Shown here: positions 19,876 to 28,482 of the stretch, piece after piece | Layout: each line of letters starts with the position of its first letter | Numbering within the stretch: position 1 is the first letter of the stretch | Source: Candidatus Peregrinibacteria bacterium RIFOXYB2_FULL_33_20 | Lineage (GTDB): Bacteria; Patescibacteriota; Gracilibacteria; UBA1369; GWF2-33-10 | DNA: 64,000 nt | Direction: 5' to 3' | NCBI GenBank assembly: GCA_001788835.1 | Contig: MFXK01000001.1 | Span: 18,706-82,705, forward strand | Notes under the pieces: generated by a model | Database searches by the model: none | Seen by the model: only the letters and a program-made list of their open reading frames with translations | Told to the model about the DNA's origin: nothing | Position numbers and translations under genes: made by a program

Positions 19876-22800
19876 ATGAATTTCCCAATAAAAATGATAA
19901 AAAACAAACTGAGCTTTGTTTTAGGATTAAGCATCTACTTATTGTGGTCTTTATTTTTTACTTCAGCTCAATCGGGAATTTTGTTTTCTGCTTTTCAAGA
20001 AAATTTGGATTTAGTAATCCCTTCAGAAAAAAGCGCGTCTTTTCTTGAAGTCCCAAATAATGAAATGGGCTTTGAGTATACCTCAGCAGTGGTTAATCCG
20101 GAAAATGAATTTCATGCTTTGGCTTTTGCTTTGGACAAAGAACAACCACTTAAGACTTCCATTGATTTATATGCCAGGGTTTATAGTGGTGACAGTTGGA
20201 CAGATTTTAGCTTAATAGAAGAAGATGATGATGGATATGTTGACCCTTCATTGTCTAGTTATCTTTTTTCTACGCCTGTTAGCAGTGCTTATCAATATAA
20301 AATTGTTCTTAAAACAGAGGAACCCACGGTTAGTCCAAAAATAAATTCAGTATCCGTGAAAGCGATTGATGCTAGACAAGCTGATCAGTCAGTGAATTTA
20401 TGGGATGGTTTTATTGCCTCCCTGAATGTTTATTCGCCAACGGATGAACTACAAATTATACCCAGAAGTAAATGGGGGGCTGATGAATCTTTGACGGTTT
20501 ATCAGGATCAAGATTTGGCTGATACTGATTCCGTAAATTTTAACAGTGATAAAAATGAATTTGAAATAAAATACGCTGACGAATTAATAGCTTCTAAAAT
20601 TATCTATAAAGATGATGATAAAACATATAAATGGCCGATTACTTATCCTCAATCAGTGCAATTGATTGTTGTTCACCATACGGCCAGTGATTACACCTCT
20701 TTGGATAGCACGGAAGCCTCAATTAAGGCTATTTATTACTATCACGCGGTCAGTCGTGGCTGGGGGGATATTGGCTATAATTTTTTGATTGATAAAGATG
20801 GCAAAATTTATGAAGGCCGTAAAAATAGTTCGAGTGCTTTGAAGAATAAAGAACCAATGCCAGTTGGCGCTCATGCCAGCGGTTTTAATCATGGTTCGGT
20901 GGGAATTGCCATGATTTTGAATGCGCAAGAACACGAGCCAAGTTTGCCAGCCTTGCAGAGCTTGATGGCTTTGTCTGATTTAATCCTAAAAACTTATAAT
21001 ATTGATGATTCCACCAAAGCTTCCATGCGAGGCATAAGTTTGGATAGAATTATTGGACATCGCGATGTTGGCAGGACTCAATGTCCTGGTGATAAGTTAT
21101 ATGCGCTACTGCCGGATATTAAGAGTTTGGTTTTTGATAATTTAAATAATGAATTATGGGGTTCAGATACCGATATCAATATCAATATCAATAAAGCGGA
21201 TTATGATTTTGAAGAAGTGACGGATAGATCAACAGTGACTTTATTGCCGCAAGAAGCTCAGACTCTGACAATCAACTTAAAAAATATCGGCACTAAAACT
21301 TGGGACAAAAATACCGCCATTTTATTAACTAAAGACAGAACCGATGAAGCTAAAGTTTATTTTACTAATAACCAAGGAGTAGCTTTGGCAATGTTTTATA
21401 TGACTGAGTCGCAAGTAAAACCAGGTGGAACCGGTACTTTTATTATAAAATCTAAATCTAAATTAGCAGATGGTTTTCTTAATTTTCAGGGTTATTTAGC
21501 GGTTAATGGTAAAAAGAAATCTCCTAAATCCATTTTTTTGCCTTTTTATATCCAGCAAATTAAGCCTAATTATGAAATTGTCAAAACTTCAATTTCTAAT
21601 AAGTCTTTGAATCCAGGGGAGAATTTTAACGCGACCATTATTTTGAAAAACACCGGTAATATCACTTGGAATGCGGATACATTTTCTCAGTTGAAATTAA
21701 TAGATAGTAAATTTAATCTTGGTCAGGTAATTTCTAGCGATCCGGTTGCTCCTGAGAAGAGTGTGGAAATTAAAGTCAAACTGAAAGCGCCATCTGATTT
21801 AGGTGATTATTTAGAAAATTTATCTTTTAGTATTGGCGACTCAAATTTAGCATTAGTTGGTAAAGCTATTAATTTGCAAGTTTCAGTGATAGACAAAAGC
21901 AATCCGATTATCATGGTTAGTCGACCTAGCAAATTTTATTTTAATCCGGAAGAAAGTTATCGAATAGATATGGCTTTTAAAAATACTTCGACCACTGATT
22001 TGTTAACCAGGGGGAACAATGTTTTTGCTTTCAAAGTGATCAAAAACCCGATCATTGGTATTGATAAAGTAAATATTTTGAAAAAAGAGATTAAATCAGG
22101 GACAGAGTTTACGGTTACTTTTATACTCAAAGCGCCCAAGCAAGCAGGTACTTATTCTATTTACTTAATGCCCACGCAGAATGGTAAAAAATTAAACAGC
22201 CAGTATTTATCTTATAAATTTAGTGTCAAAAATAAACAAAATATTGACAATAAAGAGCCAGAAATTAGAGTAGCCTTGGGATCTTTGAATATTGATAATC
22301 CAGCCATTACAGCGGATAAAAACTATACTTTGTACCTTGGATCGCAAAAATATAAAGATATTCCTGCTAATGAAATAGTTGGATTAAGACAAGAGAATAG
22401 TGTGGTTAATATTGTTTTTGCTGATCAATCTGAATTATCTACCAGCGATCCGGTGAAATTTGTGCCAAGTTCAGACGGTATTGTTTCGATTGCTAATTTT
22501 GAGCATCAGCCTGAATGGGATAGCAGTGATAGCTTGAATGATAATATGTATCGTGGGATTTTGGAGGCCCGAATTTATAATAATAAATTAATTTTGATTA
22601 ACGAACTGCCTTTGGAAAGTTATTTGAAGGGTTTAGGGGAAGTATCTAATAGTTCTGCTTATGAAAAAATTAAAGCAATTATCGTAGCTGCTAGAACTTA
22701 TGCCTCTTATTACTTATTCGTAGATAAAAAATTTCCTGATGCGCCATATGATTTGAATGATGATCCTAGTGTTTCGCAAAAGTATTTAGGCTATGGTTTT

Positions 22801-23121
22801 GAAATGCGCACCCCAAATTTGGTTAAAGCCGTAGATGACACCAAGGGAGAAATGGTGACTTATGATGGATTTTTGGTGAAAACGCCTTATTTCAGTTCAA
22901 CCGATGGAATAGCCACCAAGAGTGCTGAAGAAGTTTGGGGATGGACGGATACTCCATATTTAGTCTCTGTGCCTGATAATTTATGTAAAGAAAAGCAGTT
23001 CAAAGGCCATGGGGTTGGATTAAGTGGATGCGGAGCCGAAGAAGCCGCTAAGTTAGGCAAAACTTATAAAGAAATTTTAAAATATTATTACACTGGAGTT
23101 GAGATTGAAAAGAAATATTAA
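19876..23121 (+). CDS. Secreted amidase_2 (PGRP-type) / Ig-like repeats / SpoIID-like fusion
   Basis: LIVVHHTAS...GYNFLIDKDGKIYEGR...GHRDVGRTQCPGD; C-term LPLESYLKGLGEVSN...KAIIVAARTYASYY...GHGVGLSGCGAEEAAK. Confidence 0.88.
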   Translation: MNFPIKMIKNKLSFVLGLSIYLLWSLFFTSAQSGILFSAFQENLDLVIPSEKSASFLEVPNNEMGFEYTSAVVNPENEFHALAFALDKEQPLKTSIDLYARVYSGDSWTDFSLIEEDDDGYVDPSLSSYLFSTPVSSAYQYKIVLKTEEPTVSPKINSVSVKAIDARQADQSVNLWDGFIASLNVYSPTDELQIIPRSKWGADESLTVYQDQDLADTDSVNFNSDKNEFEIKYADELIASKIIYKDDDKTYKWPITYPQSVQLIVVHHTASDYTSLDSTEASIKAIYYYHAVSRGWGDIGYNFLIDKDGKIYEGRKNSSSALKNKEPMPVGAHASGFNHGSVGIAMILNAQEHEPSLPALQSLMALSDLILKTYNIDDSTKASMRGISLDRIIGHRDVGRTQCPGDKLYALLPDIKSLVFDNLNNELWGSDTDINININKADYDFEEVTDRSTVTLLPQEAQTLTINLKNIGTKTWDKNTAILLTKDRTDEAKVYFTNNQGVALAMFYMTESQVKPGGTGTFIIKSKSKLADGFLNFQGYLAVNGKKKSPKSIFLPFYIQQIKPNYEIVKTSISNKSLNPGENFNATIILKNTGNITWNADTFSQLKLIDSKFNLGQVISSDPVAPEKSVEIKVKLKAPSDLGDYLENLSFSIGDSNLALVGKAINLQVSVIDKSNPIIMVSRPSKFYFNPEESYRIDMAFKNTSTTDLLTRGNNVFAFKVIKNPIIGIDKVNILKKEIKSGTEFTVTFILKAPKQAGTYSIYLMPTQNGKKLNSQYLSYKFSVKNKQNIDNKEPEIRVALGSLNIDNPAITADKNYTLYLGSQKYKDIPANEIVGLRQENSVVNIVFADQSELSTSDPVKFVPSSDGIVSIANFEHQPEWDSSDSLNDNMYRGILEARIYNNKLILINELPLESYLKGLGEVSNSSAYEKIKAIIVAARTYASYYLFVDKKFPDAPYDLNDDPSVSQKYLGYGFEMRTPNLVKAVDDTKGEMVTYDGFLVKTPYFSSTDGIATKSAEEVWGWTDTPYLVSVPDNLCKEKQFKGHGVGLSGCGAEEAAKLGKTYKEILKYYYTGVEIEKKY

Positions 23122-23203
23122 AGAAATTCTAAATTTTGAATTTTGGATTCTAAATTAAAAAAATAATTAAGAATTAAGAATTAAGAATTTAAAATTATGC
23201 TCT

Positions 23204-23509
23204 ATGAAACCAATCCCTGTTGAAACTAATGAGTTAGAAATTTCTTTTGAAATTTGTCCGATAGATAATATCAAGGTCACGCAGACTAGGATTAATAAGG
23301 TGCGTGATAAAATTAAAAAACTAGAAAGTGATGGCGAAAAAAGTATTTTGCTGAAATTATGTGAAATTCTGATTGATATTGTGGAAAAATGGGATAAAGG
23401 GCGCAATATAGATTTAATCACTCAAGCTATTCATTGTTTGCAAAAAGCTTCTGTTTGTTTGGCGAAAGAAAAATTCAAGTTTTTAAATTTTAAGAAAAAA
23501 AAGTCTTAA
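23204..23509 (+). CDS. Small helical hypothetical protein (101 aa)
   Basis: ORF upstream of purE; no recognised domain. Confidence 0.45.
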   Translation: MKPIPVETNELEISFEICPIDNIKVTQTRINKVRDKIKKLESDGEKSILLKLCEILIDIVEKWDKGRNIDLITQAIHCLQKASVCLAKEKFKFLNFKKKKS

Positions 23510-23563
23510 TTTTTGGCAGGTATACATGTTAAAATGTTTTTAGTATTTTGTATCTAAAATTTT

Positions 23564-24046
23564 ATGGTTGCAAAAAAAGCGTTAGTGGGGGTAATCATGG
23601 GCAGTAAATCAGATTTGGAATCTATGCAGGCGGCTTGTGATATTTTGACTGAATTTGCGATCCCTTATGAACGAAAAATAGTGTCTGCCCATCGCACGCC
23701 TGATCTTATGTATGAGTACGCCAAAACTGCTGAGAAAAGAGGTTTGGAAGTGATTATTGCTGGGGCAGGTGGTGCCGCTCATTTGCCTGGGATGACCGCG
23801 TCTTTGACTTCTTTGCCAGTGATCGGAGTGCCAGTGAAGTCTAGTAATTTAAATGGGTTAGATTCGCTTTTGTCAATTGTGCAAATGCCAGGAGGTATAC
23901 CGGTTGCGACTGTGGCTATTAATAATTCCAAAAATGCTGGGATTTTGGCGGCGCGAATTTTGGGTATTAAACATAAAGATATTGCCGATAAAGTGAAAAA
24001 ATATATGAAAAGCATGGAAGTTTCTGTTGAAAAAACAAAAATTTAA
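23564..24046 (+). CDS. purE: N5-carboxyaminoimidazole ribonucleotide mutase
   Basis: [14 protein letters not shown]...[14 protein letters not shown]...[27 protein letters not shown]. Confidence 0.96.
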   Translation: MVAKKALVGVIMGSKSDLESMQAACDILTEFAIPYERKIVSAHRTPDLMYEYAKTAEKRGLEVIIAGAGGAAHLPGMTASLTSLPVIGVPVKSSNLNGLDSLLSIVQMPGGIPVATVAINNSKNAGILAARILGIKHKDIADKVKKYMKSMEVSVEKTKI

Positions 24047-24067
24047 TCTTAGTTAAGAACTAAAAAT

Positions 24068-25198
24068 ATGATTACTCCGGGTGCTTGTATAGGTATTTTA
24101 GGCGGAGGACAGCTTGGCAGAATGCTGGCTTTTGAAGCCAAAAGAATGGGCTATTTTGTTATAGTGTTGGACCCAACGCTAGATTGTCCAGCGGCGCAGG
24201 TATGTGATCAGCAAATAGTGGCTGAATATGATGATTTAAATGCCGCTTTAGATTTAGTTTCTAAATGTAACGTGATTACTTATGAATTTGAAAATGTTGA
24301 GGTGACGATTGTGGAGGAATTAGAGAAAAATATTGGCGTTTATCCTGGATCAAAAGTTTTGAGAACCACTCAACATCGTTTTTTGGAAAAAAGTTTTTTT
24401 AAAGATAGTCGCATTTTGGTAACAGATTTTGCTTTGGTGCAAAATTTAAATGATTTGAAGCAAGCGGCCATTAAAATAGGATTCCCAGGGATTTTGAAAA
24501 CTTGCCGCTTTGGTTATGACGGCAAAGGACAAAGGGTTTTAAAAAATTTGAAAGACGCGGAAAATGCTTTTAATGAATTTAAAGATCAAGACTTGATTTG
24601 GGAAAAAATGGTTGATTTTGACAAAGAATGCAGTGTTATTGCTTCTCGAAATTTAAGTGGAGAAATTGTTATTTATCCAATTTCCGAAAACATTCATAAA
24701 GATAATATTTTGGATATTAGCATTGTGCCGGCCAGGATTTCTGAAAAATCCAAGCAACAAGCTATTCAAGCGGTCAAAACTATTGCTGAAGATTTAGAAA
24801 TAGTGGGGACATTTTGTGTGGAATTTTTTGTGCTGAGAAACGGGGAAGTAATGGCCAACGAAATTGCTCCCAGACCTCACAATTCGGGACATTATTCTAT
24901 TGAAGCTTGTTATACCTCGCAATTTGAAAATCAGCTGAGAGCAGTGTGTAATTTGCCTTTGGGATCGCCTGATTTGATTATGCCAGCAGTTATGGTGAAT
25001 ATTTTGGGGGATGGACAAGGGAATACTTTCAGTGGTGCGGAAGATTTATTAAAAGCTAAAGGCGTGTATTTGCATCTTTATGGTAAAGCCGTTGCGAAAG
25101 CCCAACGAAAGATGGGACATATTACGGTTTTGGATCAGTCAGTTGACCAAGCTTTAGAAAAAGCTCTAAACTTACGTCAGCAAATAAACTGGATTTAA
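24068..25198 (+). CDS. purK: N5-carboxyaminoimidazole ribonucleotide synthase
   Basis: IGILGGGQLGRMLAFEAKRMGY; GFPGILKTCRFGYDGKGQ; EIAPRPHNSGHYSIEAC. Confidence 0.96.
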   Translation: MITPGACIGILGGGQLGRMLAFEAKRMGYFVIVLDPTLDCPAAQVCDQQIVAEYDDLNAALDLVSKCNVITYEFENVEVTIVEELEKNIGVYPGSKVLRTTQHRFLEKSFFKDSRILVTDFALVQNLNDLKQAAIKIGFPGILKTCRFGYDGKGQRVLKNLKDAENAFNEFKDQDLIWEKMVDFDKECSVIASRNLSGEIVIYPISENIHKDNILDISIVPARISEKSKQQAIQAVKTIAEDLEIVGTFCVEFFVLRNGEVMANEIAPRPHNSGHYSIEACYTSQFENQLRAVCNLPLGSPDLIMPAVMVNILGDGQGNTFSGAEDLLKAKGVYLHLYGKAVAKAQRKMGHITVLDQSVDQALEKALNLRQQINWI

Positions 25199-25227
25199 TT
25201 TTTCATTTTACTTTTTAATTTTAATTT

Positions 25228-25899
25228 ATGCGTAGTTATAAAAAATTAAGCTCAATAGCTTTCATATTGGCCTTAATGTTTGTGTTATCTGGCTGTTCAG
25301 TAATTTCTAGCGTGAAAGAAAAGTTTTTGTCTGAAGATAGTGGTGGTACTAATGAAGTTACGGATGATTTCATCGTGAATGATGAGGAAGAAACGCCACT
25401 GGGAACAGATTCGGAAGACAGTTCCCAGCAAGATTCTAGTTTTTTATATGAAAATTATAATTATGAATATAGTTTGGAAGTGCCAAATGTTTATGACATG
25501 GAATATTTGCCATCAGCCACCTTGGAAGATGTTGATGAAAATGCTAAACATGCCAATTTTTATAAAGGAGAAGATTTAGCTTCTAATTTGGCTTTTAAAA
25601 TTTTCACCACTGATGCGGTAGAAAAAAATAAAACTTATTTAGGACAAGACCCGGTAGCAACTATCAAAGTGGCCAATACTAATTTCTATCAATATTTAAT
25701 CTCTCAAGATGATTGCGTTAAAATGACTGATTTTGGCGATAATAACTGTAGCGGTCCAGCAGTCGTCTTAAAAAGTTATAAATATGATTATCAGTATTTA
25801 ATGGTGTTCTATAATAAGACTGAAATTGATAGTGAGATCCAGACGGTTTTGGATGCTTTTGTCTTTACAGGTGATGGTGAAGAGCCTGCGGTAAAGTAA
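25228..25899 (+). CDS. Lipoprotein of unknown function
   Basis: Signal + lipobox FVLSGCSV. Confidence 0.7.
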   Translation: MRSYKKLSSIAFILALMFVLSGCSVISSVKEKFLSEDSGGTNEVTDDFIVNDEEETPLGTDSEDSSQQDSSFLYENYNYEYSLEVPNVYDMEYLPSATLEDVDENAKHANFYKGEDLASNLAFKIFTTDAVEKNKTYLGQDPVATIKVANTNFYQYLISQDDCVKMTDFGDNNCSGPAVVLKSYKYDYQYLMVFYNKTEIDSEIQTVLDAFVFTGDGEEPAVK

Positions 25900-25900
25900 T

Positions 25901-27157
25901 TTATTCTTCCCTCATCGGGCAGAGTTTTTCACCGCACATTGAACAGGAAATGCCTTCGTAACCTGATTCGAAACGATATTTGGCGAATTTCTCTTTATCA
26001 AGGGAATTTTGGTACATTTCTCCCCAATTAAAGTTTTTGCGAAAACCAGAATATTCATTTTCTCTTTCCAGAGCGCCAGGCACACCTTTGGCAATGTCTC
26101 CACTCCTGGCGGCAATTTTGAAGGCGATTAAGCCTTCTTTCACATCGTTTAAATTTGGCAATCCCAAATGTTCGGAAGGGGTAACGTAGCATAGCATGTC
26201 CGCGCCATATTGCGCGGCAACAGCACCGCCAATCGCTCCGGTAATGTGATCATAACCGGCGCCGCTATCAATGGTGAGGGGACCGAGCACATAAAATGGC
26301 GCATTATGGCAGTATTTTTTTTCCAGGATCATTTGCTCTTGAATCATGTGGATTGGTACATGCCCAGGGCCTTCAATCATTACTTGAACATTTTTCTCCC
26401 AACATTTTTTCGTTAGTTCGCCCAAAAATTTTAACTCAGAAATTTGTGCCACATCATTGGCATCATGCAGACAGCCAGGGCGTAAACTATCTCCCAGGCT
26501 CATGGTAATGTCATATTTTGCCATAAGGTCCAAAATCTCTTCAAAAATCTGCAAAAAAGGATTTTCTTTTTGGTGATATCCCATCCATTTTTTCAAAATG
26601 CCACCTCCTCGGCTGACGATGCCAGTTAGTCTTTTTTCTTTAGCACTAAGTGGGATAAATTCTTTTTTAAAACCAGCATGAATAGTGAAAAAATCAACTC
26701 CCTGCTCTGCTTGTTTTTCCAAAACTTTCAAAACGTCTTTTTTACTGAAATTTAAAATTCCATATTGATCAGCAATTTGATAGATTGGCACAGTGCCAAC
26801 TGGCATTTTGGCGTAATTGATGATTTCTATGCGAACTTTATCCAGATCACAGCCAATCGAAAGATCCATAATTGTATCTGCGCCATATTTCTCAGCCATT
26901 TTGACTTTGGCAATTTCATTTTTGATATTTTTGCAGTGGGGGGAAGCGCCAAGATTTACGTTAACTTTAGTGGATAGGTTTTTGCCAACGCCAATCACTT
27001 TTAAGTTTTTTTGAAGATGGATTTTGTTGGCTGTAATCACCACCTGTCCTTTGGCAATTAATTTCATCAGTTTATGAGGATCAATGTGCTCTTGATCTCC
27101 AACCATTTGCATTTCTTTGGTGATTTTGTTTTGTCGAGCTGATTTAAGTTGAGTCAT
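25901..27157 (-). CDS. thiC: Phosphomethylpyrimidine synthase (ThiC); start preferred at 27157 (MTQLKSAR...)
   Basis: GASPHCKNI, MVEGPGHVPIHMI-type motif (MIEGPGHVPIHMIQEQM), C-terminal CSMCGEKLCPM cluster. Confidence 0.93.
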   Translation of the reverse strand: MTQLKSARQNKITKEMQMVGDQEHIDPHKLMKLIAKGQVVITANKIHLQKNLKVIGVGKNLSTKVNVNLGASPHCKNIKNEIAKVKMAEKYGADTIMDLSIGCDLDKVRIEIINYAKMPVGTVPIYQIADQYGILNFSKKDVLKVLEKQAEQGVDFFTIHAGFKKEFIPLSAKEKRLTGIVSRGGGILKKWMGYHQKENPFLQIFEEILDLMAKYDITMSLGDSLRPGCLHDANDVAQISELKFLGELTKKCWEKNVQVMIEGPGHVPIHMIQEQMILEKKYCHNAPFYVLGPLTIDSGAGYDHITGAIGGAVAAQYGADMLCYVTPSEHLGLPNLNDVKEGLIAFKIAARSGDIAKGVPGALERENEYSGFRKNFNWGEMYQNSLDKEKFAKYRFESGYEGISCSMCGEKLCPMREE

Positions 27158-27268
27158 AGAATCTGTATAAAAGCATAAAAAGGATAAAGGAAAAAGTCGA
27201 AAGGATAAAGAAAATTTTAAAAAATTACAGTTAGTTAGTATAATTTTGATTGAATTCAATATTTTTAA

Positions 27269-28351
27269 ATGAAAAAAATTGCCATTGTTTGTGATTGGTT
27301 AACGAATTTTGCCGGTGCGGAAAGGGTGATTTTGGCCCTGCATGAACTTTTTCCCTATGCACCGATTTATACCTCAATTTATAATTCCAAAAAATGTCCT
27401 GGATTTGAAAAAGCTGATATTAAGACTTCTTTCCTCCAATATTTGCCTTTTGCAAAAAATCACCATCAAGCCTATTTACTATTGATGCCCTATGCTTTTG
27501 AAAATTTTGATTTCAGTGATTATGAAGTGGTCATTTCCAGCAGTCATGCTTGCGCGAAAGGCATTATCACTAAGCCTGACACTCTGCATCTTTGTTATTG
27601 TCATAGTCCGATGAGATATGCCTGGGATGATTGTCATCAGTATATGAGGGAATATAATTTACCTTGGCCTTTTTCTAAATTAGCGCCTTTGTTAATGACT
27701 AAAATGAGGATTTGGGATAGAGCCAGCGCTGATCGAGTCGATAAATTTATTGCCAATTCTTATTTTGTAGCTAAACGTATTAAAAAATATTATCAAAAGG
27801 ATAGTGAGGTAATTTATCCTTTTGTTGATTTGGATAGGTTTAAAATAAAAAGTAGAGTAGTGAAAAATAGTTATTTTTTAGCCTTGGGACGTTTAATCCC
27901 TTATAAAAAATTTGATTTATTGATAGAAGCTTTTAACTTCAATGGCTTGGCGTTGAAAATTATTGGTACTGGTAAAGATGCCAAGAAATTAAAAAAAATG
28001 GCTAAAAATAATATTGAATTTTTAGGTCGTGTGAGCGATAAGCAGTTAGAACAATATTATCAGCAGGCTCAAGCTTTGATTTTTCCTCAGGTGGAAGATT
28101 TTGGGATAGTGCCTTTGGAGGCTATGGCTTGCGGCACGCCAATAATTGCTTATCAGGAGGGGGGGGCTTTGGAAACAATTAACGCGAGATCAGGTGTCTT
28201 TTTTGATAATCAAAGTTCAGAAAGTCTGAATCAAACAATAAATGAATTCTTAACTAGATCTTTTGACCCAAAGATAGTGCGTAAACAAGCCGAGAAATTT
28301 GCCAAAGTAAATTTTGAGAAACAAATTTTAAAAAAAATAGGGTTAAATTAA
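27269..28351 (+). CDS. Glycosyltransferase family 4
   Basis: GAERVILALHELFP; FPQVEDFGIVPLEAMACGTPIIAYQEGGALETI. Confidence 0.88.
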   Translation: MKKIAIVCDWLTNFAGAERVILALHELFPYAPIYTSIYNSKKCPGFEKADIKTSFLQYLPFAKNHHQAYLLLMPYAFENFDFSDYEVVISSSHACAKGIITKPDTLHLCYCHSPMRYAWDDCHQYMREYNLPWPFSKLAPLLMTKMRIWDRASADRVDKFIANSYFVAKRIKKYYQKDSEVIYPFVDLDRFKIKSRVVKNSYFLALGRLIPYKKFDLLIEAFNFNGLALKIIGTGKDAKKLKKMAKNNIEFLGRVSDKQLEQYYQQAQALIFPQVEDFGIVPLEAMACGTPIIAYQEGGALETINARSGVFFDNQSSESLNQTINEFLTRSFDPKIVRKQAEKFAKVNFEKQILKKIGLN

Positions 28352-28482
28352 GATATTAAAACGTTTTTTTAAGTTTTATCAAATTAATAATTTGCAATCC
28401 CTGCGAAAAGGGTATTTTTGACCTATGTATGATTTGTGTTTTGTGGTATAATTTTATGATTTTTTAACAAATTTATTACACG

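Noticed and set aside
27157-27270. Possible TPP riboswitch upstream of thiC
   Set aside because: No CTGAGA-type or related conserved TPP-riboswitch blocks seen on the minus strand.
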